Counted from the stretch's first letter, positions 44,372-57,364 are shown. The stretch is DNA of 64,000 bases from Lophius americanus (GCA_037951165.1 JBBDHG010000037.1:1782001-1846000); one strand, 5' to 3'. Notes: generated by a model from the sequence alone, not told the origin. Program-made: numbers and translations.

Positions 44372-44789
44372 GATCTGCCTTCAGAACCAGAGGGACCCCT
44401 CCATTTTCTGCCACAAGAGGCCAGAATAACTGAAACATGATACCATGGTGCACTAGCCATCGTTTCTTCCCTTGGCAGCGAGAGCTGGAAATGGGTCAGT
44501 GTGAGGACACTTCCGCAAGAAGATAACGGGAACACACAGATAGGGTCTCTCACTGCGGCATCTGCAGTCAAGACTTCAGACAAGCATACACCATGTGATC
44601 CTCGGGATCATTTACTGGAACACTTTTTCACTGGAACTATTTTTCTGTTGCGGCTTACATAATGGTTTGATTTGCCCTTCCACAGCAGTACAACACTTCT
44701 CAGTAGCAATACAGCACTGGTAGATGGACACATGTTATTGATAAGATTGTATTCTTATTTATTAGACGCAGTGAAATAAAAAAGAGGTA

Positions 44790-45420
44790 CATGCCAGAAG
44801 AGGCGTAGATCTTATGGAATTGTCATCGCCGTCGCAGCTCCTAAGTGTTAACGTAATAACGCAAAAAAATAATTTCATGGATCATTTTCAAATTTTATAC
44901 CCACATGGACCTTAGCGCGAGGAAGAACCGGATTGATTTTGAGATAGGTCAATTCCATGTTTCCGACACTAGGGGGAGCTTTGTCTCCATAAGTTTTCAG
45001 GCTATAAGTTTTCAACCATCGATCTGATTTAGTCAACATTTGGTGCATATGAATGAAGGTGAGCTATCTTGTGTATATCATACATCTTCTCTCATAGTTC
45101 ATATTTTGCAAGCTAGGTGGGGCTTTTTTATAAAAACACTGTTTTTCAGAAATAACTTTGTAAGTCCGATTTAGTCCTGATGCACATGAATCCACTTGAG
45201 AAGCTCTACCTTGTATGTATCATATTTGACTCTAATAGTTTATATTTTACTCACTAGATGGAACCATTGTATGGAAAAGCACTGGTTTGGATTATTGGAC
45301 CTTCACATTCAATTTGGGGAGTTCAATCAGGGGGGTTGTTTGTACAACCCAGGGGATTGGGGGCTCAGGGATGTCAGGGATGACAGCATAGGTTTGATAG
45401 AACACATGAAGCCAGTAAAA
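44790..45420 (+). repeat. CTAGGGGGAGCT-family repeat, copy 3
   Basis: It shows GACCTTAGCGCGAGGAAGAA, GACACTAGGGGGAGCTTTG, AAGTTTTCAGGC, GATCTGATTTAGTCAACA, ATGAATCCACTTGAGAAGC and a TCAATCAGGGGGGTTGTTTG end. Confidence 0.75.
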
Positions 45421-46139
45421 AAAAAGTAAACAGCAAATAAAATCGCACAGATCATCTGCTGCTCAGTTCAGTCTTCTTTATTGCTGCCCATAGAAGAAAA
45501 AAACTCAAAACTGTTTATCATAAATTATCAATAATGGGAAAAAAAAAAGAATACGAAATATGTAAAATGATTACAGCTTTTGATGGGTCCTAACAGAAAA
45601 AACACAGTCTCAGTCCGTATTTGTATATAATTCATACAAGGTTGGTGTTGGTGGGTGATTGGATGTGTGTAATATCACACTGTGTTTGGCAGTTAGGTGA
45701 AAGATGTAAAATAGCAGAGAGAATCAATCCAGTCGGTCAGGTTTCCGTTAAACATCCTGACGTCTTGTGGCCGTGCATGCTGACAACATAAATGACTGTG
45801 CGACTTCCTGTGGGGTCTTAATGTCGATCTTGTCTGCTGATTTATCTTCTTACATTGTCACAGTTTCAGCGATGTTTAGATCGTTTGCATAGCCGTGCAT
45901 CAACACCACTAACTAGTTCCAGCAAAAACATGCAGCCCGAGAAAAAAAACTGGAATTAACCGTACAGACTCCAGTGGAGACTTAGAGTGCAGAACACATG
46001 TGCTCGAGGTTTTTAAAGAGATTTACCAGATGTTCACGAGGGGGTTCTGGGGGGTCCCTCTCAAAAAAACAGAACAAAACATTGTGGAAGTAACACTATC
46101 AACCTATCCATAGAACGTGTTTTTAATAACAAGTTGGCC

Positions 46140-46460
46140 CTTAATTAAACTTTTTTTTTTTTTTGTTGTATCAAATTATATGATTCTGTTTGGTAACTCC
46201 TCACAGGTTTTAATATGACAAAAGGAAAGCTTATGGAAAAGGTCTTCCTCATATACATGGTTAATGCCTCCACTTCGGTGGCCTCCTCGACCCCTGGTGT
46301 CCCCCGGCTCCGCCGTTGACCATACTCTTAACTATATCCATGTTGCCACTGGGTCATATTATAAAACGGGTTCAGACACATTTTTCCATAATAAATAGAG
46401 ACTTGGAATGAGTTCAACCAAACAGCTGAGCGGGATGTAAAAGGGTTAAACGAGGCATGT
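46140..46460 (+). mobile_element. Decayed reverse-transcriptase relic, copy A
   Basis: It aligns by eye to 49290-49600: ATGGTTAATGCCTCC against ATGGGTAATGCCTCC, then GTGGCCTCCT, TGCCACTGGGTCATATTATA and TTTTTCCATAA. The frame is broken in this copy. Confidence 0.6.
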
Positions 46461-47093
46461 ATATTCACGTACCTGTCGATGAATCCTATTTATCCGACTT
46501 TTCATTTGGTCATATATTATTATGGTATCATATTGAACGTCTGTAGTGATTAATGAAAAAGGTACATTCATCCATGAAGCGCACTCAAAGTGCCCCATAA
46601 ATCACAACAAATGTCGGTCACGCTTTGGTTCTTGGTTGAGTCCTGTGTCAAGGTTTAGAGCTTCTCGTGAATGTTCATTCTCTCTTTGGCTGCCAGGAGA
46701 CCCCTGTTATCAGTAGGATTAGAAACGACCTTGAACTGAATGTTTACTTTTCCTCCAAACATTCACAAGATGGGATAGCTGTAGAGTAGGTGATTTCTTT
46801 ATATTATGTATTTAGTTCTAGAAGAAATTTGTTGATATGGTCCAAGGTAATACACAGAAAACCCACTTGAGTACAGCATGGATAAGTGGGAACAGTTAAC
46901 GGGAAAATCCATGTGGGGATGTCATGGGTGGCTACCTTGTTGGTTAAAGGGAGAATACTAACCTCCTATCTTGAGTTTCGGCATGGAAGTTAAGAACATT
47001 GTTATGTTAGTCTATCCAAATATTGAAGACATTTGTAAATATATAGCAAATGTAAAGTAAAGTATTCCAAATTTAATATAAAGTAAATTAAAT

Positions 47094-47126
<33 letters not shown>

Positions 47127-47379
47127 GTATGTCTTATATACTGAAGAATTAAATTCTGAAAAATAAAGATTCAGCATCACTGATATGCACATACAGTTTA
47201 AAATGTGGGTGCTCGTGACCTCTACGACCACTTGGGGGCCCCCAAGATCACTTGATGTACCAGGAGTGTTATATAAAGTTGAATGTTGATATGTATTAAC
47301 ATTATGATGCACTGAAAAATGCTTGGCCAGGGTTAGAGTTATAAGAAAACGTATTGCTCTCACATAGCTCTCCTTTTGT

Positions 47380-47760
47380 AAAACAGAAACCTCCCCATAG
47401 GGAGGAAATTAAAAACCCTTAGAGTAAAACGATATTTATACAAGATAACAATCGGACAAACGTTTAGGAATATATGTCTGAAAAAAAGGTGTTTTTAGTC
47501 AAATGCATCCCTAGTGAGTAAAATATGAACTATAAGCATAAAAGAGGATGTACGCAAGACTGAGCTCCATGAGTTGATACATATGCACCAAATTTGGACT
47601 AAATCGGACCAACGGTTGAGAAATTATGGCCCGAATGCTTTACCTAGTGTCGGAAATATACAGCCGGCCTTTCCCAAAAGAACTCTCCTCACATTAAGGT
47701 CAATGTGGTTAAAAAATGTGAAAATGAGCCTTGAAATAAGTCTGGCTGGAGGGTAAATAC
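47380..47760 (-). repeat. CTAGGGGGAGCT-family repeat, copy 4 (reverse, truncated)
   Basis: On the plus strand: CACCAAATTTGGACTAAATC, GGACCAACGGTTGAGAAAT, TATGGCCCGAATGCTT and ACCTAGTGTCGGAAATATAC, the reverse complement of the family core. Confidence 0.75.
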
Positions 47761-48303
47761 TAATAACAGTATCAAAGTGAAATCATGCCCCCCATTTGAA
47801 TTACAGAAGCGTCTATGGTAGCAGATGTAAAGCCTGAATATGGGTGTGTGAGGCAGAAGCGTGTCATAAGGTGCTGGTTCCTGTACCAGATAAGTTTGAC
47901 AATGATCATTAATCTTTTACAGACAGACGAAGTTTCATGAGCACAAATGATAAGGAAGCTGAGCTGAGCAACGGACAGTTGCACCTCTCACAACCCCTTT
48001 CATACAACTCCGTCACGCAGATGTGCATTAATTATATGACCGCCGGCCATTTGAGGAAGAAGGTCTGATAAGACGGCAAAAAGGGAGCGACCAGAAGTTC
48101 CACATTTACCTGCCCTTTCGAGCAGATCGCACACCTCCAGGCAGCTCGACGGCAAGGGCGGCTGGGACAGATGAGGACCGCAAAACTATTCAGAAAGATA
48201 AGGAAATAAGATTAAATACCCTCGGATAGAGCAGAAAAGCTGTGGGAGAGGTGACAGATCTGATTAATCATCTACCTAGAACCCGAGTGAGCTGCCATTC
48301 AGC

Positions 48304-50354
48304 ATGGTTACACTGAACTGCGGGGCACTGACGGCGCCGGTGGGCATTGTACGGATACTGGAGGTCATTTTCACCTGTTTAACCTTTAGCCTGGTGGCCT
48401 CCTTGTTCCACAGCACCGACTCCTTCTGGACATGGTGTATGTTCACATGGTGCTTCTGCTTCTGCGTCACCATCCTCGTACTCCTCCTGGAGTTCATCAG
48501 CCTCAGCGAGAAGTTGCCCATCTCCTGGGATGACTTCACCTCGGCGTTTGCCATGTTGGCAACCCTAATGGTGGGTGCCATCTTTACCTGTATCTTCTTC
48601 TTTGAGGTGGTTTTCTCAACGGGTTGAACTGATCGCAGCTTGTGTGTGAGTGAATACTGCTATCATAGCAAATATTAGAATATGTATTTTACAGAGGAAA
48701 TTGATTCCACACGGTGCCAAAAACATCAATCCATATTAAATAATATAACATATTTTATGAATTAAGTATGTGAGCTTTGATAAACAGCGTTTTTGAGATG
48801 ATTATTTCAGGGCTGTTGTCAAAACTGAGGGTAGAAAAGCTGTTGAATCCACCTCACCTATATTAACTTGGTTCAAGAAGTCATTATCCCCACTAATCCA
48901 CAAATGTATGAGGAAAAAAGTCATGTTCTGCCTTTTTTTAAAGCTCCTTGAACAGCATCTTATATAATCAAACTGACCACATTGGATGATAATGACATTG
49001 TTAATTTACCCTTTAATGTCCTCACCAAGAAGAAAATGGGTTAAGAAAATGATTTCTTTTTATGTTTGACTTATTTGGAGCATTTATTAATTTAATATCT
49101 TAGACACACACACAATTTTACCATAAAATGACAAATTGTTTGGTCAGGCATGTATTTCACGGAAAAAAAGTACATTGTAATAAGATTAGCTGAGATTTCT
49201 CAAGATTAGTTGAGATTTCACTTTAATTTTAAAGTGAAATCTCAACACCTCTGGTAAAGCATGTTCTTAGGAAATTCCATGACTTTTATCAGACCCTTTT
49301 TTTTTTTGTATCAAGTTAGAAAATTCTGTTTAGTCAGTCCCCACATGCTTGAATGTGCCAAAAAAATATGTACTAGTAATTAAGTAGGACTTTCTGAGTA
49401 GCCATGGGTAATGCCTCCTCCTAAGTGGCCTCCTTAACCTGAGGTTTTCCCCAGGGCTCCAACTTGGGCCCCTTACTCTTTAGCATAGATATGGTGCCAC
49501 TGGGTCATATTATAAACAGGTTCAGTCTCTTTTTTCCATAAGAAATAGCGACTCAAAGTGTGCTCAACCAAACACTTGATCAGGACGTCGTAGGCCTGTT
49601 TAGTCTTCTGTTTGCTGGTGCTGATGGATCAGTTGAACATGGTGGTCATACGTCCTTATCCGCACTTGTGGAAAATGATGTAAAATGATTCATTTGACAT
49701 TAGAGAGTAGGTTGAATAAACGACACAATTTTTGCATTTGCTTTGGATTTTTCTGTCACACAGTTGCTGGCAGCATCCATCATCTATCCCACCTTCTTCA
49801 CTTGCTCCTCCTGCGGCAGACAGATTGGCGCCACAGTCACTTCCTTTGTGGCCTTCATCCTATACGCCATCGAGGTCGGGCTAAACCGGGCTAAACCTGG
49901 TGAGATTAGTGGATTTCTGTCCACAGTCCCAGGACTGCTCAAAGTTCTGGAGGCCTTCGTGGCCTGCATCATCTTCACCTGCCTGAACAGCAACCAGTAC
50001 AGCAGGTTTCCCGGCCTCCAGTGGTGCGTGGCTGTCTACTCCACATGCTTCATCTTCGCCCTCATTGTCATCATTTTCACCATCGGCCGCCTTCTGGCGC
50101 TCTTCCCCGCACCGATTGATAAAGTCCTGATGGGATGTAATGTGCTGGCGGTGTTGATGTACATGACAGCTGTGGTCATCTGGCCGCTGTACAGCTTCAA
50201 GGAAAACCCCAGGCCCAGTATCTGCTCCCAAGGAATACCGTGTGAATGGAATAATTTAGCGGTGATCTCCTTCCTGACCGTTTTCAACCTAATTGCCTAC
50301 AGTGTGGACACGGCTTATTCCTTCCGACTGGTTTTCTACTTCAGCAGGACATAG
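48304..50354 (+). CDS. MYADM-like MARVEL-domain membrane protein, two coding exons, 285 aa
   Basis: Exon 1 is 48304-48570 (starts MVTLNCGALTAPVG, donor ATG then GTGGGT) and exon 2 is 49764-50354 (acceptor TTCTGTCACACAG, starts LLAASIIYP, stop TAG). The join is phase 0. The protein has about eight hydrophobic segments, arranged as the two MARVEL four-helix units of myeloid-associated differentiation marker proteins. Diagnostic stretches are WCMFTWCFCFCVTILVLLLE, WCVAVYSTCFIFALIVIIF and MYMTAVVIWPLY. MYADM proteins sit in cholesterol-rich plasma-membrane domains and affect barrier function, Rac1 targeting and spreading. The intron falls exactly where the neighbouring paralogue at 53465 reads through (ASLMLFSNSIIYP). 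A reverse-transcriptase relic sits inside the intron. A CTACCTAG acceptor near 48279 suggests a 5'UTR exon further upstream. Confidence 0.93.
49290..49600 (+). mobile_element. Decayed reverse-transcriptase relic, copy B, in the MYADM-like intron
   Basis: From 49443 one frame reads GFPQGSNLGPLLFSIDM, then VPLGHIINR, before a stop at the TAA near 49540. PQGSxLGPLLFS is a conserved block of non-LTR retrotransposon reverse transcriptases, shortly before the YADD active-site motif (missing here). Confidence 0.75.
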
Positions 50355-50479
50355 AACTCAATATGTTTCATTTTTCCAGCACTCCTTGAAGTTACTTTGA
50401 ACTAAAAAATCGAACATAAGTAGCATGAAGGCACAAACTGTAGAGTAAAGAAGATGATTAGGGCTACAGGTTTTTATTT

Positions 50480-50700
50480 TATATTACTCTGAGTTTAAAC
50501 TCAGAATTCTGACTAAATTCTCAGAATTTAAAATTTAAACTTTAAATTCTGACTCAAACTCATAATTCCCATCTTATAACTCAAAATTTTGATTTTATTA
50601 ATCAAAATTCTGACTTTAAACTCAAAATTCTGGGAATAAAGTCTGAATCCTGAATTTTCCTGCAAATCAGAATTCTGAGAGTTAAACCCAGAATTCCCAA
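50480..50700 (+). repeat. Degenerate AACTCAGAATTCTGACT repeat in the 3' flank of the MYADM-like gene
   Basis: About ten degraded copies of a 16-20 bp unit (CTCAGAATTCTGACT and relatives, many containing the palindrome CAGAATTCTG) follow the stop codon by about 130 bp, probably in the 3'UTR. Confidence 0.75.
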
Positions 50701-52449
50701 AAATAACTTACTTTCATAACATTTTAATAACTAAAAAAAGAATAATAATACCTCTACTTGTTGATTTGAGCTGACATGATGACGAGTTTTCTTAGGAAAA
50801 TGTGAAACAACAGTTGAAATGTTTTTATTTTAAAGTTGTAGAATTTGCAGATGTAGTTGTAGAACTTTACAAAGTAAAAAATGATAATAGATGATGTAGA
50901 TGTAATCCCAATATTCTCTCTGTTCCTTCCCCCACGGCATTTTCATTTCTTCTGCTTTAACTTTTCCCAGTATGGTGGTGTTTTGTCCATATTTGAATAC
51001 TTTTGATTCCGCCTTTATGAACCACAATAAATAATGTTCAACATGCCAATAGTTTGTATATTTTTTCTCGGCCTATCCTCACCTCTATGACTTTACAATT
51101 ATTTCCTCCCTTTAACATATTATATTGTGTAGCATCCTGAGCCAAAACTGTAAAAAAAAAAAAAAATAGAAGAAAAATGCAGTTTGTGGATTTGAACCTG
51201 TAAGGTGAAATTGATGTAGAATCATCTTATGTACAAATATTCATTTGAAAGGAAAAGCAAATGTAGCCAGAGGTGTTTCTTTTTGTTTTTATTGTTTTGC
51301 TTATCTGACCTAGAAAATCATATTGCCACATTTGTCAATCAGTCACAAGATTTGATTGTAGGACCCAAAGGGTTAATGCTCTCATTGTCATACAACACCG
51401 ATTTCACCACGTCAATCCCGTTGTAAACGTTGCGAGTCAAACGTAGCATGTGAAATGTGAATAAATCAGTGAAAACTTCGGATTGATTTCACACTGTTAT
51501 CTCATTAATTACCCATGGCAATTCATAATTTTAATAAATTAAGGGGGGGTTTCATTTCTATTTAGTTGTAACACCACCTTTGCTGCAAATATCGGTCCCA
51601 ACTGACAGCATGATAATAAATCAATAATGTGGTTAAAGATTAAATCATCTGTTTAAAGGTTAATTAAGTAACGTTGGACGCACCTTATTGTTGTCCGAAG
51701 ACGTTTGCAAAGGGCTGCAAATGCATGCAAACCATGAAACCACATCAGGGTTAACGACTCCACCCTCGTTTATGGAGTTTGCACAGAGTATGTAGTCGCA
51801 AGAATTTCCCAAAACTCAAATTTGCTGATGGCTTGTTTAAAAGAACCAGTGTTGTCTGCGTGGCTCTGGTTATTATGTAGTCGCAGTCTGCATCTAATAA
51901 ATGTTCAGCAACTGTTTCTGATCATTTTACTGCGAGATTTGGAAAATAATTCAGCTTGTGTTGGTTATTAAACAGTGTAGATTGAGGGAATCTTGACTTC
52001 CACATTTGGACAATCGTAAATTCGACACTTTCACGCAAATTCGTAAAATCTAGTGATATATTTGCTCCACTATAAATTTTAAATGTTGGAACAAACCTAT
52101 GTCCCTGTGTTGCTACATTGAATGATGAAAGTAGGAAAAACATTGAGGTGGTTCACAAAATGACTGAATTTTTATGCCTCTGTAATTGTTTAACCAAATC
52201 AAATAAATAATGTTTAAATAATCACATTCAAGCATTGCCATCGCAATTAATCATATCAGTGTCAAGTAATGCTGAAAGTGTCCTAACCTGTGACCAGAGA
52301 AGCCATTGCTGCTGTCTGTAAAGTCATGAGCACACATAGTAGCGGGAAAGGAAAGAATGATAAGGATTATGATGACAATGAATACGGATAATGTCATGAA
52401 TTTCCAGCTTAGTTTGGTTTTATGGCAGATGTTATAATGAGGCTGAAAT

Positions 52450-53040
52450 AGAGCCGTAGAGCCTTCGTATATATCCTAACGCTATAACTCAGAAATTACC
52501 AATTTATTACCAACACATTCTATACCCCTATTAGTGCAAGGAAGAACTGGATTGATTTTGGTGAAGGTCTGTTGCATATACCTGACAGTAGAGGGATCTT
52601 TAGCTCTTAACATTTTCAGGCCATCATTTCTCAAGCATTTCTCCGACTCAGTCCAAATTTGGTGCAAAAAGGAATTGATTCAAGGACATCTTTATTTTAA
52701 ACTTCTCGTTTTACTCTAGGGTTTCGTATTTTAGCCAATGGGGAAGCTTTCCTATGAAAATCAAGATAAAACTTTCAGACCATTGGCCCGACTAAGCCCT
52801 AATTTGGTGCGAATGAATGAACTGGAAGGGATATTTTACTCTCTGGGGGAAGTCTTTTTTAATTGTTTTTTACGAAAACCACTATTTTTCGGACATAACT
52901 TCACACACAATTTGAGGAGTTCCAATCTGGGGGATTGCTTTTACAACGCATGGGATGGTGGGCTTTTTATGGATGTACCCTTGTTGTCGGTAACGACAGC
53001 GTAGGCCGAATTATGAGTGGACATAGACAAAAACAGCTAC
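52450..53040 (+). repeat. CTAGGGGGAGCT-family repeat, copy 5
   Basis: It contains TAGTGCAAGGAAGAACTGG, TGACAGTAGAGGGATCTTTA, TCAGGCCATCATTTCTCAAG, GTCCAAATTTGGTGCAAA, AATTTGAGGAGTTCCAATC and TGGGGGATTGCTTTTACAAC. The modules are in the family order. Confidence 0.75.
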
Positions 53041-53464
53041 GCCCTGTCAAATGATTACCGCTGTGCCCCCCTGGAACAATAAATCCAGTGAGATCGAGGC
53101 CAAAATGAGAGCCTTTTTCCACAGAATGTGACTCTACTCATTATTGTTTTGGAGATTAGTCTTATGCTGAGGACCAGAGTCCAGTGTGTGTGACCTGAAG
53201 GGATCATGATAACACACAGCTATTATCAGTGCAATGAAAAAGGGGCCATAAAGTGCCACGATAAGACCAGGATGCTCTGTTTAAATACACACTCCCACTT
53301 CAGTTTCATTTTTAGAGAACACACCAGCTCGTGCTGGCGCCTTCATGGATTTCTTCAAAAGGGTCTCTGCTTGACAGGGGGATGCACTGAGCAGAATCGG
53401 TTGACTTTGGACACAAACAACGGACTTTTCTTTCCGTCAACCAGACTCATCCTGTCTTACCAGG

Positions 53465-54286
53465 ATGAATGTGAATTTGCGAGCATTGACCCAGCCAGTG
53501 GGCCTCATGCGAACAATGGCCATCATCCTCACTTCTTTGACTGTCAGCCTGGTGGCAGTAACGGGATATCAATCCGATCACCTCTACTGGGCATGGTGCA
53601 TGTTCACCTGGTGCTTCTGCTTCTTCTTCACCTTCCTCATTCTCATCCTGGAGTTCACCAATGTAAACACCAAGTTGCAGTCCACCTGGGAGGATTTCAC
53701 CACTGCGTTTGGGATCCTGGCCAGCCTCATGTTGTTCTCCAACTCCATCATCTACCCAGCATTTTTGAACCCCCTACCCTTTCCCTCTGAGATCGCTGCC
53801 TCCGTGGTGTCATGGGTGTGTTTCGGGGTGTATGCAAGTGAAGCAGTCATAACTCACCTGAGTCCACTCGGGCAAACCAGTGGGTTCCTCGTCACGCTGG
53901 CTGGCCTGATGAAGATGCTTGAAGCTTTCCTCGCCTGCCTCATCTTCCCATCCCTGGCGAAAGATCGGTTCCACACCCCAGAACTAATGTGGTGCGTGGC
54001 CGTCTACTCCCTGTGCTTCATCTTTGCCATCCTCATAATCGTGCTCACCGTTGGACGGATAACCTCTTATTTTCCATTCTCCTTTGATAAGTTAGTGATA
54101 GTGTACAACATTTTGGCAGCCATGATGTATATAACGGCTATGGTGATCTGGCCACTGTACGGCTTATCCACACCCTTCAAATCAGAAGAGCTGGTGGTCA
54201 CTGTCATTACGATTTTGAACACTATCGTTTACACCGCGGACGCAATCTACTCTATATGTGTTGTCCTCTGTGTCAGAAGTCAGTGA
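53465..54286 (+). CDS. MYADM-like MARVEL-domain membrane protein, single coding exon, 273 aa
   Basis: An uninterrupted ORF from MNVNLRALTQPVGLMRTM to CVVLCVRSQ. It is a paralogue of the gene at 48304, with the same order of elements: WCMFTWCFCFFFTFLILILE, NSIIYPAF, ASEAVITHLSP, MKMLEAFLACLIF, WCVAVYSLCFIFAILIIVL and MYITAMVIWPLYG. About eight transmembrane helices form two MARVEL units. Spacing and orientation indicate a tandem duplication. The first ATG after the TTACCAG acceptor was chosen as the start, since it aligns with the N-terminus of the neighbour. Function is inferred from mammalian MYADM (raft-associated membrane organiser); the direct role of fish members is unknown. Confidence 0.95.
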   Translation: MNVNLRALTQPVGLMRTMAIILTSLTVSLVAVTGYQSDHLYWAWCMFTWCFCFFFTFLILILEFTNVNTKLQSTWEDFTTAFGILASLMLFSNSIIYPAFLNPLPFPSEIAASVVSWVCFGVYASEAVITHLSPLGQTSGFLVTLAGLMKMLEAFLACLIFPSLAKDRFHTPELMWCVAVYSLCFIFAILIIVLTVGRITSYFPFSFDKLVIVYNILAAMMYITAMVIWPLYGLSTPFKSEELVVTVITILNTIVYTADAIYSICVVLCVRSQ

Positions 54287-55029
54287 AGCTGCTGAAGAAT
54301 ATATGCAGAGTAAAAGTCCTTTTCAAAACTTTGAGATGTCTCTGTGGATTAATAGCTGTTGTTTAAAGCATGACATACAACTCTTTCATATTCTGCTAAT
54401 AATAATCCGACCAGGTATAGTAAAAAAAAACAAGTTAATGATTCAAGCAGCTCTATTACCACCATAAAAATGAAGCGTGGAAGAACTTTGGATCCTTACA
54501 GACCAAGTGGTCAGGTAATAATATTGAGCAACAGTGGCAAATTATTCCACTGGAGAATGGGATGAATGTAATATCTTGTGTGTTTACAGCTTTGTGATCA
54601 TAGAAATAGTTTGGCATTTTTGCTAAATGAGAATACTAGCACTACCAGCAAAGGATACATGTGTCTATATATTAGGAAGTTGCTGCTACTTGCCAAACAA
54701 ATCACTCAATTTATTCAGAGGTGGTTTTAGCTTGTGTGGCACACTGGGCTAACCCCCCTTAAAGCCGTCCCTTCTGTTTGAACACATCAAACATTAACAT
54801 TACATACTGTCATCTGCAATAACGAACACAAACACTGTCATCAGTAATTATGTATGTACTGAAATTGGAGTTTTACCAATCACAAACTGTTTTGTTCGAC
54901 CCTTCATTTACAACTAAATCAAAATCCCTCCTAACTTTTGATTTTCCTGCATGGCGTCATTTTGAGATCGGGACAGGAAGCTGGCACAGCATGTAGCTGG
55001 AAAGACCTAAAGTCACCACTGGAGAGACA

Positions 55030-55300
55030 TGAACCCCCATGTCCCCCAGAGCTAAATCCGCTTCTGCATTCATTGATTCATCTGTAACCGCGAGTACACC
55101 ATGTAGGAGTCAATAGTCCATCACAGGGCCAACACACATAGAGGCAGGAAACCGTTCATGTCCTCATTCACTCATACGGGAGTCACCCATTCACCTATAT
55201 TGTACGTTTTTGGACTGTGGGAGGAAGTCAGAGAATCCAGAGAGAACCCAGGCAAGCACCAGGATGACATGTGAGCTTTAGTGTCCAGCCAAACTCAGTC
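55030..55300 (-). mobile_element. tRNA-like SINE/MITE copy, reverse orientation
   Basis: The plus strand reads GTCCATCACAGGGCCAACAC, CCATTCACCTATATTGTACG, TTTTTGGACTGTGGGAGGAA and AGAGAACCCAGGCAAGCACC, the reverse complement of the family seen at 42965-43190. Confidence 0.75.
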
Positions 55301-57153
55301 TTTCCCCACTGGTGACTGTTTTTATGCAAAGACAACCAGTTGGTGGTCAATCTTCTTTATCAGATCATCTCATGTAAAACTGCAAGAACACATATGAGGG
55401 GAAACTCAATGACATGGCAATGCTTTTCTTTTAATATAAATGAATTGCCTTTTGTAAACTACTGACAGTAGAGAGACCCGAGTGGAAGAGTCTCTGGAGG
55501 AATGTGTGGGAAAAGAGTTGGAGAAAATCCTTTAATCAGCATGCAGCTGCAGCATGTTGAGTTGGATCTTACCTTTCTTTTTTTTTTCTAGTTTACCTTC
55601 TTTTCTTCCTCAGCTGGGCAGTGAACAGGGGCGCAAAGCCAAAAAGTATGACATCAGTTCAATCGTTCGTTTTTTTTCTTGAACCATTGGGTAACACCCA
55701 GATCCCGTCTGTAATCCTGCAGCTATTGTGCATCCTGGCAAACCAATCTGTGGGAGTGAACTTAGGTCAAATGGAGCCACTCAAGCGTGGAATGTGTCCT
55801 TTTCTTCTCATGTCAGACTGTCATGAAGAGAGCGCAAAGGTACAGTCAACCAGAGGATCTCTGACATTTTGACCACAATCATATACTTCATTTATGCCAG
55901 ACATGACAGCCGTTATCTGACAGCTGAGTTTGCTGTGATTTGGACTACAAGAGATAAGAATAGCTGCAAAGAGCCAGGAGTTTGGCAATTAGCTGTCTAG
56001 GGTTTATTCATATACTGCTATTAATGTTAATGTAAAGCGCTGCCCTTTGACCTCATGTATTTAAACAAATCAAGTGAAATTTGGACACATTTTACCTCTG
56101 GTTCGTTTCTGGAAATGTACATTGTGTAGAAAATACAGCATCTGTCTAATGGTTTTCAAATATCCTAAAGTTCATCAGTGCGGTGTGCATTACACTCTAG
56201 ACATTTCATTTCTTTTACTCATTTCTGTGTGTTTACCAGTAGCAATATCACCAAATCAGAACACAAATAAAATGATACACATACCATCATTGAAAAAGGA
56301 GCTGGAATAAGATCATTATAATATTACCGACCCCTTTCTTAATAGTAACATAATATAAATACTGATATATTATGATATATTACTGATATATTAAATACTG
56401 GTCATTTTGTGTTTCCTCAGCTCCCGTAAAAAACTTTAACGATACATAATCAAATACAGTCGTTAAAAAAGATTCAAACGTTCTTCATTGATAACCTTCA
56501 CCTACATATTTCACAGAAATAGCATCATGTCCCATCATTTTTTTTTCTCCATGCATTTTCTCTTATTGAATAATATTAAAGCATATTTGATTATTGTCCA
56601 GAGAATTCCACAATTTCACTCCATAAACCAAAATACACATCTGCTTCAGTGTTCCAGGTGCATAAGGACTTCTGAAATGACATTTCCTGCCAGGATCCTT
56701 CATCATTTGAACTTAATGTAAACAACTTCTGTACATTCTGAGTTAACAATCGTTTCCATGCGTCATGCATTACTAATAAAATGTTTAAATCAACTCAATC
56801 AATCCAAACATTGTTGAATATCAATAAACAATCTGCTCGTTTGTTCTTGGGCATCCACCTTATTCATTTGTTCTTTTCCCACCACAACACTAAAGGAATG
56901 GTATAATAACAAGGATTTTCCTTGTAGGTTATTATAGATTTAGGAGAGTGATTCATACAAGGGAAAAACATGAAATGGAATAATTGACTAAACGGTCTCA
57001 CTGTACAAAAACTATGAACGGTTATAAATGAATTTTAATTGCAAAGTTGTAATGGTCTAATGTACAATTTTTATTTTATTTATAAGACAGCATATTAGAA
57101 ATGGAGTTTTTACTTGGCTAAATAGCATCTCAACAAGCCATAGCCATGCTATT

Positions 57154-57190
<37 letters not shown>

Positions 57191-57290
57191 ATTTAATTTA
57201 TAATGCACTTTACATTTGGATCAAATCTCAAAGTGCTACAAAGTAAAAGCAGATAAAAACATCAATAAAAAAATTTAACAACAATTATTA
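57154..57290 (-). mobile_element. L2-tail retroposon, reverse orientation
   Basis: An AAT repeat is followed by ACATTTAATTTATAATGCAC, TTTACATTTGGATCAAATC and TCAAAGTGCTACAAAGTAAA, almost identical to the copies at 22339 and 59474. Confidence 0.88.
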
Positions 57291-57364
57291 TTATTAGGTA
57301 TTATTAGGTAAAAATTATTATTTTGAAGGTTACAAATGTGTTTTATTTAAATAGAAGTTCACAT

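Larger units (their letters stand above)
50355..53464. other. Between the two MYADM-like genes: 3'UTR, repeat copy, second gene's 5' region
   Basis: AATAAA signals occur at about 51024 and 51461 for the first gene. Copy 5 of the unnamed repeat lies at 52450-53040. No extra exon was recognised, except that a TCCTGTCTTACCAG acceptor one base before the second gene's ATG suggests a 5'UTR intron. Confidence 0.5.

Noticed and set aside
48276..48581. Minus-strand ORF opposite MYADM-like exon 1
   Set aside because: It is a shadow of the plus-strand coding exon.
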